Counted from the stretch's first letter, positions 30,968-40,185 are shown. The stretch: 40,263 bases of DNA from Paenibacillus cisolokensis (GCF_018403665.1 NZ_BOVJ01000067.1:1-40263); one strand, 5' to 3'. Program-made: numbers and translations. Notes: a model not told the origin generated them from the sequence alone.

Positions 30968-33066
30968 ATGCCTACAATATCCTCAACACTCAAAATGTTC
31001 GACGCCATGAGCGGTCCAATCGCGCGGGTGTTAAAACAAATAAATTCTCTTGCCGAATCAGCAGAAAGATTAAACCGAACCATGACCAGCCCGTCTAACG
31101 CAAGCCTTGTTCCAGCAAAAACAATCGGCGATCAAAATAAAGCAATCTCCGCGAATCAGCAGATCATCCACATGACGCAGGTTATCAACAACAATTATCA
31201 GCAAATCAATCGCACAATAAATCAGCAAAATATCTTTTTGCGGCAAACGAACAACACGATCAACCAAGCCGCACAAAGCCAACAGAATTTGAATAGTGCG
31301 CTTAAACAAGGCGAAAAATCCGTAGAAGGCATGTGGAGCAAAATAAAAGGTTTGGCAGCGGCGTACTTGTCGTTTAAAGGTATACAAGGAGGATTACAAA
31401 CCGCCGATACATTCATTTCTACGCAGGCACGGCTTGGATTGATTGCCGATGAAGGTCAGACGGTGGAAAATCTTCAAAATAATGTCTTCGCCGCGGCGCA
31501 ACGTGCCCGCGGTGATTTTGTGACAATGGCCGCCAGTGTAAGTAAACTGGGACTGCTTGCCGGGGATGCTTTCACTGATACCAATGAAATCGTTGCATTT
31601 ACGGAAACGATGCAAAAGGCGTTCAAAGTTAGCGGTGCTTCTACCATGGAGCAGCAGGCCGGTATGTATCAGCTAAGCCAGGCTATGGCGGCCGGAAAGC
31701 TTCAAGGCGACGAATTTAGGTCGATCATGGAAAATGCGCCAATGTTAGCAGATGCAATTGCTAAGTTTACCGGCAAATCAAAGGGCGAGCTTAAAGAGAT
31801 GTCTGCTGAAGGGCTGATAACAGCGGACATCATAAAAGCGGCTTTATTCACGGCGGCGGATGATATTAATAAAAATTTGAATCGTTGCCCAAGACATTTA
31901 GCGATGTGTGGCAGCAGTTTAAAAATGATGCTTTCAGGTTCTTTGAACCGGTATTTCGGCGGCTAAATGGATGGTTGAATTCAGCGCAAGGAACGGCACT
32001 CATCAATCAGATTAACGTTGCTATCTCTTTTTTGGCCACTACCGTCGGTTTTTTAATTGACAGCGTGGTGTATTTGATAAGTGCGGTGCAGTCCGGTTGG
32101 TCGATCATCGAGCCGATTTTGATTGCAGCGGCGATGGTGTTTTTCCCTCTTATGATTGCAAAACTGTGGGCAATGATTCCGCCACTTTATGCCCAAGCGG
32201 TTGCATGGTTAGCAATTAACTGGCCTATACTCGCGGTTATCGCGGCTATTGCGCTGGTGCTATTCATTCTAAATCAACTTGGCATTTCTGCGGACCAAAT
32301 TTTAGGTGCGATAGCCGGTGCTTTTCTTGTATTGGCATCTGTCATCTGGAACACCGTTGTAGGCGTAATCAACGCTGTCATCCAGTTTCTGTGGACCGCT
32401 TTCGTCGAACCATGGATTGGCATAATTGAATGGGTGCTCAATGTATTCAACGGCGGTTTCAACAGCTTCGGAGATGCGGTAAAAAATCTACTCGGCCAGA
32501 TCATTTCGTGGTTTCTCTCACTCGGAAAAGTCGTCACAAAGATCATCGATGCGATCTTCGGCACAGATTGGACGGCTGGGCTGGAAAGCTTGCAAGATAG
32601 CCTGCTGAAGTGGGGTAAGAACGAACAAGCGATTACACTTAGTCGCGATGCTCCGACGATCGATGCACGTATTGATTACGGTGACGCATGGAACAAAGGG
32701 TATAGATGGGGTAGCGATCTGGCTGATAGCTTCAAAGGATTAACCAAAAGTTTTGATACGGCAGCAAATAACCTAAGTTGGCCCCAAAGTGGGAGGATAC
32801 CGGGAGGTAAACTCCCTGACATCGACAAAGTCAAAAAGGTCGGCAAAATCGAGGATAAAGTCGACATCTCCAGCGAGGATCTGAAAACGATGCGCGAGCT
32901 GGCTGAAATGAAGTCTATTCAGAACTTTGTGACGCTCACGCCGACTTTTTCATTTGGTGACACGCACATCAAGCAAGAGGGACGATCGATCGACGAGATC
33001 ATTGAAAGAATCACGGTACGGATGAATGAAGAACTTGCAGCGTCCGCAAAGGGGTTGTTTTCGTAA
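30968..33066 (+). CDS. Tail tape measure protein (XkdO-like), frame broken at 31871
   Basis: About 699 aa when read as one gene. The N-terminal part has coiled-coil, Asn/Gln-rich segments (QIIHMTQVINNNYQQINRTI) and the tape-measure core domain: LGLIADEGQTVENLQNNVFAAAQRARGDF, QAMAAGKLQGDEFRSIMENAPMLADAI. The second part has four hydrophobic segments (about residues 345-480) and a C-terminal tail region. The frame breaks at the A5 run 31871-31875; one added A restores DDINKKFESLPKTFSDVWQQF. Its length sets tail length, so about 700 aa implies a fairly short tail. It is shorter than the 1,300 aa XkdO of PBSX. Confidence 0.87.
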
Positions 33067-33740
33067 TGGCGGATCGATATGGAGTCTGGCTCTCATATAA
33101 CAACCAACGGGAAGGTTTCGAACTGCCAATTATGCCGATGGTAGGCGTAAATACATCTGGTGACGGTGCCGGACATGACGTGCACGGTTTTGGTAAGGTT
33201 AACATCATCAAAGCTCGGAACTTGCAAGAGATATCAATCGAAGGGCTTTTGCCGGCGCAGCGCTATCCGTATATTACGGCTGAGGTCGTTTTTGAACCAA
33301 AAGTGTACGTCGATTACATCATGCGCTGGTGGTGGAGTCGACGCCCGATCCGGATTGTGTATGTAGGCCCAACAATGGAGATTAACACGGCTGCCAGTAT
33401 TGAATCATTTGAATGGCGTGAGACGCCAGGGGCGGCGGGCGATATTGAGTACACGTTGCAGCTCAAAGAGTATTGGTTCCACTCGGCCCGCAGAGTAAAA
33501 GTTGTACAAACCTCGTCGGGAGGCACGACGACACAGAAGTCGAAAGAGAGATCCTCCGACAAGCAAACGCCGAAAACGTATACGCTGGCGGCCGGCGATT
33601 CCCTCTGGAAGGTGGCGCAGAAGATGCTTGGCGACGGCAGCCGGTGGCGCGAGATTCAGAAGCTCAATAAACTATCGGATGCTGACCTCAAACGTCTGAA
33701 GGTTGGCGCGACACTAAAACTGCCACCGGAAAAAAGGTGA
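33066..33740 (+). CDS. LysM-domain tail/baseplate protein (XkdP-like)
   Basis: A 224-aa protein. The N-terminal 140 residues have the XkdP layout (FELPIMPMVGVNTSGDGAGHDVHGFGKVNII, ITAEVVFEPKVYVDYI), then a Ser/Thr/Lys linker, then a C-terminal LysM (TYTLAAGDSLWKVAQKMLGDG, WREIQKLNKL). It is the hub adaptor between tube and baseplate, with a module that binds peptidoglycan. ATG overlaps the previous stop. Confidence 0.9.
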   Translation: MADRYGVWLSYNNQREGFELPIMPMVGVNTSGDGAGHDVHGFGKVNIIKARNLQEISIEGLLPAQRYPYITAEVVFEPKVYVDYIMRWWWSRRPIRIVYVGPTMEINTAASIESFEWRETPGAAGDIEYTLQLKEYWFHSARRVKVVQTSSGGTTTQKSKERSSDKQTPKTYTLAAGDSLWKVAQKMLGDGSRWREIQKLNKLSDADLKRLKVGATLKLPPEKR

Positions 33741-34714
33741 TGCGCGTGCTTGAGATACTGCTCGACAATAAAAACGGAAATGTATGGGACGTGTCTCGCA
33801 TCACAACTAAGTTGAGCTGGCAGACTGTAAGGATCGGGAAGCCAGCAAGCATAGACTTGTCTCTTACCGATAGCGGGATCGTCCAGGATGACGCTTTTAC
33901 GGTTAATAACGGCGACATCGTCCGGGTACGGTACGATGACACCAATGTCTTTTACGGCTATGTGTTTAGCGTTGGTCGTAACCAGGACAACGAGATCAGC
34001 ATCAAAGCATACGATCAGGTCCGGTATTTGCTTGCTAAGGACACTTATGTATTTAAAGCCAAAACCGCGACCCAGATTATTAAGCAGATTGCAGACGATT
34101 TTAAGCTGCAAACAGGTCATCTAGCCAACACCGGACACGTCATACCATCAATGGTTGAAGACTCGCAAACTCTTTTGGATATCATCGAAAAAGCCTTATC
34201 TCTGACGCTGATCAGTAAGCAGCGTCATTTTGTTTTTTACGACGATTTCGGCCGGCTGACGCTCCGCAATGTCAACGAATCACTTGCCGACTTTATTATC
34301 GGCGACGGCAGCCTGATGACCGGCTTTGAGTACAGCGCCAATATTGATCAGGACACTTATAACCGGATCAAGTTGTACCGAGACAACAAGGATACAGGTA
34401 AACGGGAGATTTACAAAGCCCAGGACAGCGCCAATATCGCCCGGTGGGGCTTGCTGCAGCTGTATCAGTCAGTGGACGAAGACAAGAACGCGGCCCAAAT
34501 AAACGAAATGCTTACGCAGCTGATGCAGCTTAAAAACCGTGAGCAAAAGAGCCTTAAAATCACAGCGATCGGCGACATCCGAGTTCGCGCCGGTATGTAT
34601 ATACCGATCATTATCGATTCGCTCGGTATTAACCAGCCGATGCTTGTTGATGAGGCACAGCACCAATTTGACGGGGAATCCCATACCATGTCTTTGACAT
34701 TGAAGGTGATATGA
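33740..34714 (+). CDS. Baseplate hub protein (XkdQ / gpD-like)
   Basis: A 324-aa protein of the XkdQ type, sharing the gp27/gpD hub fold. Blocks: RITTKLSWQTVRIGKPASIDLSL, VRYDDTNVFYGYVFSVGRNQDNEISIKAYDQVRYLLAKDTYVF, ILDIIEKAL-like (LLDIIEKALSLTL) and TRAGMYIPI-like (RVRAGMYIPI). The start is given at ATG 33740, which overlaps the previous TGA; GTG 33737 is an alternative. Confidence 0.88.
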   Translation: MRVLEILLDNKNGNVWDVSRITTKLSWQTVRIGKPASIDLSLTDSGIVQDDAFTVNNGDIVRVRYDDTNVFYGYVFSVGRNQDNEISIKAYDQVRYLLAKDTYVFKAKTATQIIKQIADDFKLQTGHLANTGHVIPSMVEDSQTLLDIIEKALSLTLISKQRHFVFYDDFGRLTLRNVNESLADFIIGDGSLMTGFEYSANIDQDTYNRIKLYRDNKDTGKREIYKAQDSANIARWGLLQLYQSVDEDKNAAQINEMLTQLMQLKNREQKSLKITAIGDIRVRAGMYIPIIIDSLGINQPMLVDEAQHQFDGESHTMSLTLKVI

Positions 34715-35007
34715 TGCTCCAGCAAATCAAACAAGCCGCGATGGATGCTGTGGCGGCCAGTAACCCGGTGAACGTGCTGCTTGGGAACGTTAAAAGCACG
34801 AACCCGCTCATGATCAATGTCGATCAACGGTTCGACCTCGATGCGGATTTTTTGATCCATACCGAGTCCATGACAGAATTGAGAGTGACCGTCGGTGGCA
34901 CCGAGTACACGGTCAGACCGGGGTTGCAAGTTGGAGATAAAGTCGTGCTGTTGCGCGTACAGGGCGGCCAGCAATACGTCATTTTGGACCGGGTGGTGAG
35001 CGGATGA
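34711..35007 (+). CDS. DUF2577 baseplate protein (XkdR-like)
   Basis: A 98-aa protein of the DUF2577 family: MLQQIKQAAMDAVAASNPVN, VLLGNVKSTNPLMINVDQRFDLDADFLI and LQVGDKVVLLRVQGGQQYVILDRVV. It is an OB-fold-like spike/baseplate component. ATG overlaps the previous stop; the operon order XkdQ-R-S-T is preserved. Confidence 0.9.
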   Translation: MMLQQIKQAAMDAVAASNPVNVLLGNVKSTNPLMINVDQRFDLDADFLIHTESMTELRVTVGGTEYTVRPGLQVGDKVVLLRVQGGQQYVILDRVVSG

Positions 35008-35405
35008 TCCCAACAGGCGCAAGTATCAACACACAGAATACCCAACCGATTGAGCAACCATCCCAAACATGGAGACTAGATTTCAACCGCGGCCGTGTGA
35101 CGGGGACAATTGACGGACTGGACGCGGTACGGCAGGCGGTATCCAAAATCGTCCAAACCGAGCGATTCCGATATCTGATCTACGACGCGGACTATGGCAT
35201 AGAGCTGGACGGACTGATCGGCTGGGATCCCGTGTTCGTCCAGTCTGAATTGCGCCGGCGGATCACGGAGGCGCTCACGCAGGACGACCGGGTCTATAGC
35301 GTCACGGATTATCAGATTGACATCGCCGGCGACACCGCGACCGTCCGGTTTACCGTCGTGTCGTCGTTTGGCTCATTCCAGGAGGAGGTGACAACCCGTG
35401 TATGA
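35004..35405 (+). CDS. DUF2634 baseplate protein (XkdS-like)
   Basis: A 133-aa protein of the DUF2634 family, related to gp25-type wedge proteins. Diagnostic region: LDAVRQAVSKIVQTERFRYLIYDADYGIELDGLIG, followed by RRITEALTQDDRVYSVTDY. It overlaps both neighbours by 4 and 8 nt. Acts as the wedge initiator that anchors the sheath on the baseplate. Confidence 0.92.
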   Translation: MIPTGASINTQNTQPIEQPSQTWRLDFNRGRVTGTIDGLDAVRQAVSKIVQTERFRYLIYDADYGIELDGLIGWDPVFVQSELRRRITEALTQDDRVYSVTDYQIDIAGDTATVRFTVVSSFGSFQEEVTTRV

Positions 35406-36477
35406 AGCGCAAACCTATGATGCAATCCTGCAGCGCATGCTCGATCGCGTATCAGACGACATTGATAAGCGGCCGGGCTCAGTGATCTATGACGCGTTGG
35501 CACCGGCGGCCGCCGAACTGGCGCAGATGTACATCGAGCTCGACATCAATTACAACCTGTCCTTTGCGGACACGGCATCCGGCGAACACCTGTCACGCCG
35601 GACCGCTGAGTTCGGCGTCAACCGGGAACCGGCCACCAAGGCAAGGCGGAAGGGGTTGTTTTACGGCGCCAATGACGTGCCAATAGACGTGCCGATCGGC
35701 AGCCGATACAGCATCGAGGATGTTAATTATGTCGCGATCGGGAAAATCGCCGCGGGCGTCTACGAACTGGAATGCGAACAGGCCGGCACGATCGGCAACC
35801 AGTTGTTCGGTCCTTTGCTTCCGATCGATTATATATCCGGACTGGCCCTCGCAGAACTCGCCGATATTATCGTTCCCGGCGAGGATGAAGAGTCGGACGA
35901 CGCGCTCCGGGAGAGGTATTACAAGGCAGTTAACGAGCCGGCTTTCGGCGGCAACGTAGCTGATTACAAGCAAAGACTCAATGCGATCAACGGCGTCGGC
36001 GGTGTGAAAGTGTTCCCGGTCTGGAACGGCGGCGGTACGGTCAAATGCACGATTGTCGCATCCGACTGGGGCGTCCCGTCGGCTCAGCTCGTCGACCAAG
36101 TGCAGACAACGGTGGACCCAACCGTCAACAGTGGACAGGGTCTCGGCACAGCCCCGATCGGGCATAGGGTGACGATAGCTGGTGTGCAGGGCGTGACGAT
36201 CAATGTCGCAACGACGGTTACGTTGTCGACCGGCGTGACACCGGGACAGGTGCAGGGGCCGATAGAGGACGTCATATCTGCCTACCTGCTTGGGCTCCGG
36301 CAGGATTGGGCCAACCAGACACAGTTGGTTATCCGCGTGGCGCTTATCGAAGCTGCCATTTTGACTGTACCGGGCGTGATCGACGTGACGGGTACGACGT
36401 TTAATGGGTCAGCGGGTAACTTAACGCTCGGTGAAGAGGAGATCCCGCTGATGGGGACGGTGGTCGTAAATGCCTGA
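35398..36477 (+). CDS. Baseplate J-family protein (XkdT-like)
   Basis: A 359-aa gpJ/XkdT wedge protein. Blocks: QTYDAILQRMLDRVSDDIDKRPGSVIYDALAPAAAELAQMY, GEHLSRRTAEFGVNREPATKA, VPGEDEESDDALRERYY and GVGGVKVFPVWNGGGTVKCTI. GTG 35398 follows CAGGAGGAGG. It overlaps the next gene by 8 nt. Confidence 0.94.
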   Translation: MYEAQTYDAILQRMLDRVSDDIDKRPGSVIYDALAPAAAELAQMYIELDINYNLSFADTASGEHLSRRTAEFGVNREPATKARRKGLFYGANDVPIDVPIGSRYSIEDVNYVAIGKIAAGVYELECEQAGTIGNQLFGPLLPIDYISGLALAELADIIVPGEDEESDDALRERYYKAVNEPAFGGNVADYKQRLNAINGVGGVKVFPVWNGGGTVKCTIVASDWGVPSAQLVDQVQTTVDPTVNSGQGLGTAPIGHRVTIAGVQGVTINVATTVTLSTGVTPGQVQGPIEDVISAYLLGLRQDWANQTQLVIRVALIEAAILTVPGVIDVTGTTFNGSAGNLTLGEEEIPLMGTVVVNA

Positions 36478-37057
36478 ACGCATCATGCCGTATCTGCCCG
36501 AGTTTTACCGGGAGATCAAGGACTTTACGGAGATCGGCCAGACCGAGGACGTTGAGCTCGACAGCTTGGAGGCGGCCGTTCAGCAGCTTTTTGATGATCA
36601 ATTTGTAACGTCATCGGGGATGCAGGCGATCAAACGGCGAGAGCAAATGCTCGGCATTCAAGCCGATCCGCAGACCGAGTCGTTGGAGTTTCGGAGGAAG
36701 CGCATTCTGAACCGCTACCGGACGAAACCGCCGTTTACGCTCCATTACTTGCAGCAGCAGCTCGACGCGCTGGTTGGCCCGGGCATGACGGTCGTATCCG
36801 TCGATGTCCGCAGCTTCGTGTTGACCGTAACCGCCGATATTGAAAACGCAAATGTTTTCCGGGAAGTCATCCACACCATCGAGACTATCAAGCCGGCCAA
36901 CCTGATTTATCAGCAAAACACCTCAATTAAAGGGACGATCGGGTTGGAGGAGCGCATTTCCCGGCGGGATGTTGCGTGGAATTATAAACTGGACGGTAGC
37001 TGGAAGCTGGGCGAGAAGCCGTTCGCAAGTTTGGGACCGGAGGTGGTCGTAACGTGA
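36470..37057 (+). CDS. DUF2313 baseplate protein (YmfQ/XkdU-like)
   Basis: A 195-aa protein of the YmfQ/DUF2313 family. Blocks: ERIMPYLPEFYREIKDFTEIGQTEDVELDSLEAAV, EQMLGIQADPQTESLEFRRKRILNRYRTKPPFTLHYLQQQLDAL and ETIKPANLIYQ. It forms part of the baseplate wedge and links to the tail fibre. Overlaps genes on both sides. Confidence 0.9.
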   Translation: MPERIMPYLPEFYREIKDFTEIGQTEDVELDSLEAAVQQLFDDQFVTSSGMQAIKRREQMLGIQADPQTESLEFRRKRILNRYRTKPPFTLHYLQQQLDALVGPGMTVVSVDVRSFVLTVTADIENANVFREVIHTIETIKPANLIYQQNTSIKGTIGLEERISRRDVAWNYKLDGSWKLGEKPFASLGPEVVVT

Positions 37058-37335
37058 TTGCAGAGCATTTGTTGCATGATTTGGCCGAATATGTAGGCGG
37101 ACGGGTCGCGAAGGTCGTTTTAAACGGCAATTACGAAATTGCGGAATTCCAAGTCAAGCAGGTTACCGACAACGTCCTGGCGCTGAACTACCTTGTGCCG
37201 GTGTCGGACGTGCCGCTCATTACATTGATCGAGTTGAAGGACAGCGCGAACAAGGTGCTGTCGTCTAACGAGGTCAACGTGCCGATCGCATCGGACACGA
37301 TGATGCTGCAGACGGTCGAAGTGAAGGAGGTATGA
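37054..37335 (+). CDS. Small baseplate-fibre region protein
   Basis: A 93-aa protein, mostly beta (VVLNGNYEIAEFQVKQVTDNVLALNYLVP, LITLIELKDSANKVLSS). It matches the small proteins between XkdU and the tail fibre in PBSX-like elements, which databases sometimes mislabel as ketopantoate hydroxymethyltransferase; there is no such enzyme motif here. GTG 37054 overlaps the previous stop by 4 nt. Likely a fibre adaptor. Confidence 0.75.
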   Translation: MIAEHLLHDLAEYVGGRVAKVVLNGNYEIAEFQVKQVTDNVLALNYLVPVSDVPLITLIELKDSANKVLSSNEVNVPIASDTMMLQTVEVKEV

Positions 37336-37338
37336 GGA

Positions 37339-38538
37339 ATGGCGAAAACGGATTGGAATTTGAACGATTCGGTCATGCCGGAGGACATGAACCAAATCGG
37401 ACAAGAAATCAACGACATGGCGGAATCTCTCGACAACCACAAAAACGCGACGCTCGCACACGGTGCGACGGAAGCGGCGACGCCGAACAGAATCGCGCGG
37501 CGTGATGCGAACGGGCAATTCGAAGTCGGCGCGCCGACGGCCGCCAATCATGTGGCGCGGAAGACTGATCTTGATGAGGTAAAGCAATCTGTCAGTGATG
37601 GGAAAAATCAGATCGCTTCCGCCATCACTGGCATGGGACAAACCGCATCAGGAAGCGATACGTTTGCGCAACTGTCAGGCAAAATCCGGGACATCTCCAA
37701 GGACGCGAACGCGGCTGTCGGTGACGTTTTGACCGGCAAGACGTTTTATCAGGGCGGTGTGAAGCGCACCGGCACGATGGCGAATCGTGGCAATGTTACC
37801 CAAACGCTTACGACGCAGGGACAAGAATATACCATCCCGGCCGGTTACCATGGCGGGGCAGGGAAGGTAACTGCGAATATAACAAACCTAGCATCTGTAA
37901 ATATCAAAGCCGGGGTAACGGTTGGCGGCGTAGCCGGAACCTTCACGAACGACGCGAACGCGGCAGCGGCAGACATCCTATCCGGAAAAACGGCTTATGT
38001 GAATGGCAGCAAAGTGACAGGTTCGATGCCGAGCCGCACGGGTCATGTAACCGGGCAATCGGTCAGCCGCAGCGGCACGTCAGTCCGTATTAGGCCGCAG
38101 GCCGGATATTACCCCGGAAGCACGGATAATAGCGTGCAGATATCCGATGCGAATTTCATTGCTGCGAACATCAAGAGCGGGGTTAGCATATTCGGACTTG
38201 CCGGGACACTTAGGGCGTGGAACGGGGAGAAGAAATTTGCAAGGGGAAGTCTCAATCCTACCACAAACTACTTTACCGTTTCTGGACTTGCTTTTACTCC
38301 GTCGTTTGTTTTTGTCACGGTATACGATTCCAACGGTCCGTGTTATAACATGTGCGCTATTTCAACTGAACCAGCAGCATTCTTTGGACGACGAAACCTA
38401 CGACTGTCTTATGATTTTTCTACCGGTACTGGCTACCAAGAAGCTTCAGATCCCAACATGGATATTTCTGGAAATAGTTTTATAGCATACACACGTAGAC
38501 CCGGTGATAGTTACGCTTACTGGTTCGCGATAGAGTAA
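37339..38538 (+). CDS. Tail fibre / receptor-binding protein
   Basis: A 399-aa protein. The N-terminal part (DWNLNDSVMPEDMNQIGQEINDM, RIARRDANGQFEVGAPTAANHVARKTDLDEVK) is a baseplate attachment region. The middle has repeated units of the type AAVGDVLTGKTFYQGGVKRTGTM and AAAADILSGKTAYVNGSKVTGSM, typical of Bacillota tail fibres. The last 100 residues, rich in aromatic residues (TNYFTVSGLAFTPSFVFVTVYD...), are a probable receptor-binding tip and are AT-richer than the shaft. ATG follows GAGGTATGAGG. Confidence 0.88.
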   Translation: MAKTDWNLNDSVMPEDMNQIGQEINDMAESLDNHKNATLAHGATEAATPNRIARRDANGQFEVGAPTAANHVARKTDLDEVKQSVSDGKNQIASAITGMGQTASGSDTFAQLSGKIRDISKDANAAVGDVLTGKTFYQGGVKRTGTMANRGNVTQTLTTQGQEYTIPAGYHGGAGKVTANITNLASVNIKAGVTVGGVAGTFTNDANAAAADILSGKTAYVNGSKVTGSMPSRTGHVTGQSVSRSGTSVRIRPQAGYYPGSTDNSVQISDANFIAANIKSGVSIFGLAGTLRAWNGEKKFARGSLNPTTNYFTVSGLAFTPSFVFVTVYDSNGPCYNMCAISTEPAAFFGRRNLRLSYDFSTGTGYQEASDPNMDISGNSFIAYTRRPGDSYAYWFAIE

Positions 38539-38553
38539 AAGGAGGAATGGACG

Positions 38554-39009
38554 ATGCCGGAAATCGGGCGTAGAATTTATTTCGACACAAGAAACGGTAA
38601 CGTGATATTAGATACCGGAGAGCGGAGTGGGGATGTAACTGAAACAGCCGTCGAGGAGGACTTTGTAACCTACAAGGAGCTGTCCGCGCGTATCCCGGAA
38701 ACCGTAGGTTATATTGATCTTGAATACGGCCAATATTCCGAGGATTTTGCCCGGTGCAACGGCTATCGTGTAGACCCGGAAACGCAGCAAATTCTTTTTT
38801 CCAACCCGGACCCGAACGAACCGGAACAACCTCCGGTTTACCGCCCGCCGCTGACCGAAGAAGTCACGGCGCTGAACGAACAGATCGCTACGCTGTTGAT
38901 CGACTCTGCCGCCAAAGACATCCGGCTTCAGCAGCAAGACGCTATAATCGCCGACCTGATGCTCCAAGTCGCTACCTTGCAAACAGCGTCGGGAGGAGGT
39001 GGGGCGTAA
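38554..39009 (+). CDS. Tail accessory protein with C-terminal coiled coil
   Basis: A 151-aa protein in the XkdV/W-like position. The N-terminal half (IGRRIYFDTRNGNVILDTGERSG, VGYIDLEYGQYSEDFARCNGYRVDPETQQI) is a small beta domain shared by proteins next to tail fibres. A Pro-rich bridge (PNEPEQPPVYRPPL) leads to a helix (EEVTALNEQIATLLIDSAAKDIRLQQQDAIIADLMLQV) that probably trimerises. AAAGGAGG precedes its ATG. A fibre chaperone or connector role is inferred. Confidence 0.75.
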   Translation: MPEIGRRIYFDTRNGNVILDTGERSGDVTETAVEEDFVTYKELSARIPETVGYIDLEYGQYSEDFARCNGYRVDPETQQILFSNPDPNEPEQPPVYRPPLTEEVTALNEQIATLLIDSAAKDIRLQQQDAIIADLMLQVATLQTASGGGGA

Positions 39010-39149
39010 TGCGGTTCCAGTGGATCAAAAAGTATTACGATGCCGGCATGCCGGGCTACGACAATGACGGCATTAAAGTGTTTGTCGCAGCAGGCTGGAT
39101 TACAGCCGAGCAATACAAGCAGATCACGAATATCGATTACGTTGCGTAG
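39009..39149 (+). CDS. XkdX-family small protein
   Basis: A 46-aa XkdX family protein: MRFQWIKKYYDAGMPGYDND, GIKVFVAAGWITAEQYKQITNIDYVA. The pattern W-x-x-IKxYYD...V..GWITxEQYxxITG is diagnostic. The ATG overlaps the previous TAA. It ends the tail operon just before a terminator and the lysis genes. Confidence 0.92.
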   Translation: MRFQWIKKYYDAGMPGYDNDGIKVFVAAGWITAEQYKQITNIDYVA

Positions 39150-39176
39150 AGGCTCCGCATAAGCGGGGTCTTTTTA
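39150..39176 (+). terminator. Intrinsic terminator between tail and lysis genes
   Basis: AGGCTCCGC (39150-39158) pairs with GCGGGGTCT (39163-39171) including G-T wobbles around an ATAA loop, followed by TTTT. Confidence 0.75.
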
Positions 39177-39200
39177 ATTAAGAAGGGAGACGATCCTTAT

Positions 39201-39653
39201 ATGACACAAGTTAAAGAGTTCATCGCAAGTGCAGCCATCGGGGCGACCGGCAAAGAGGCGGCATTCGGCGGCTTGACTGCTCTGGCCGGCGTGATTGCAA
39301 GTGCGCTCGGCGGCTGGGATATTGCCTTGCAAGTACTCATCGCGCTGATTGTAGGCGACTATATTACCGGCGTCCTGGGCGCAGTAAGACAGAAAAAAGT
39401 CAATAGTGAGGTCATGTTTTGGGGTGGCGTACGTAAGGGTGTCATCTTGGGCGTGATCGCGCTTGCCACCTTGCTTGACCAGATGGCGGGAGGGGAGAAC
39501 CCGATCTTCCGCACGCTGGCCCTTTACTATTATGCCGGCCGCGAAGGTTTAAGCGTCGTCGAAAATCTCGGCATCATTGGCGTGCCGCTGCCGCCGGGGC
39601 TTGTCAGTTGGCTTGAGCAGCTGCGCCAGAAGGGGGAAGGGAAAAATGCCTGA
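39201..39653 (+). CDS. Phage holin (TcdE/holin_4 type)
   Basis: A 150-aa membrane protein. Hydrophobic segments: GLTALAGVIASALGGWDIAL (about 24-43), VLIALIVGDYITGVLGAV (about 45-62), GVILGVIALATLLDQM (about 80-95), plus TLALYYYAGREGLSVVENLG, a signature of phage_holin_4. It would form membrane lesions that release the amidase. ATG 39201 follows AAGGGAG. Overlaps the amidase start by 8 nt. Confidence 0.92.
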   Translation: MTQVKEFIASAAIGATGKEAAFGGLTALAGVIASALGGWDIALQVLIALIVGDYITGVLGAVRQKKVNSEVMFWGGVRKGVILGVIALATLLDQMAGGENPIFRTLALYYYAGREGLSVVENLGIIGVPLPPGLVSWLEQLRQKGEGKNA

Positions 39654-39696
39654 TAAGGTCATCGTCCTAGATGCCGGCCATGGTGGAGGTGGTTGA
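39646..39696 (+). pseudogene. 5' remnant of N-acetylmuramoyl-L-alanine amidase
   Basis: ATG 39646, behind GAAGGGGGAAGGG, opens MPDKVIVLDAGHGGGG and then stops at 39694-39696. VIVLDAGHGG is the N-terminal catalytic motif of amidase_3 (with its first zinc-binding His). The reading ends exactly where the HNH endonuclease gene begins, so the amidase was interrupted here. Its GGAGGTGG, made from the Gly codons, now serves as the ribosome site of that gene. Confidence 0.8.
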
Positions 39697-40185
39697 ATGC
39701 CAGTCTCTAGGACTTGCCTTGAATGCGGTGTCGTGTTTTCAGTGCCGCCATCTCAAGTACGACGCGGTGGCGGAAAGTTTTGCAGTGTAGGATGCGGTAC
39801 GCGATACCGCAACAAAGTCGACAATCCGGCCCAACGCCCAGAAGTCCGTGAAAAGATCAGTCGGAACCATGCAGATGTAACCGGCGCACGGAATCCGATG
39901 TTTGGACGACTTGGGCCTTTGGCTCCTGGATATGTAGACGGCCGCAATTCCATAGCAGGGGATATATGGCGGAAAATCGCACTCGTTCATAAACCCCCGA
40001 TTTGCGAGGTGTGCGGCGACATACCGGAGGATAGCCGCCGGTTGCATGTGCATCACAAAGACAAAGATCGATCGAACAACGACCTGAGTAACCTTCAGGT
40101 CGTTTGTGTTTCTTGCCATAATAACATACTCCATAAGCGTGAGCGGGACCGGTTTGGCCGCTACACCGGAAAGGAAGTGGTTTAA
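39697..40185 (+). CDS. HNH homing endonuclease with NUMOD3 motif
   Basis: A 162-aa protein. The N-terminus has a zinc-ribbon (RTCLECGVVF, KFCSVGCGTRYRN), the middle a NUMOD3-like DNA-binding stretch (ARNPMFGRLGPLAPG), and the C-terminus the HNH nuclease: ICEVCGD, LHVHHKDKDRSNNDLSNLQVVCVSCHN. Such genes are mobile and invade conserved phage genes. It starts right after the amidase stop (TGAATG) and its end is followed by a second amidase start after 0 nt. No group I intron core was recognised around it, so it looks free-standing. Confidence 0.92.
   Translation: MPVSRTCLECGVVFSVPPSQVRRGGGKFCSVGCGTRYRNKVDNPAQRPEVREKISRNHADVTGARNPMFGRLGPLAPGYVDGRNSIAGDIWRKIALVHKPPICEVCGDIPEDSRRLHVHHKDKDRSNNDLSNLQVVCVSCHNNILHKRERDRFGRYTGKEVV

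Noticed and set aside
37054-37335. Ketopantoate hydroxymethyltransferase
   Set aside because: That label occurs for such phage proteins in databases, but the 93-aa protein has no catalytic residues of that enzyme and sits in a tail operon.
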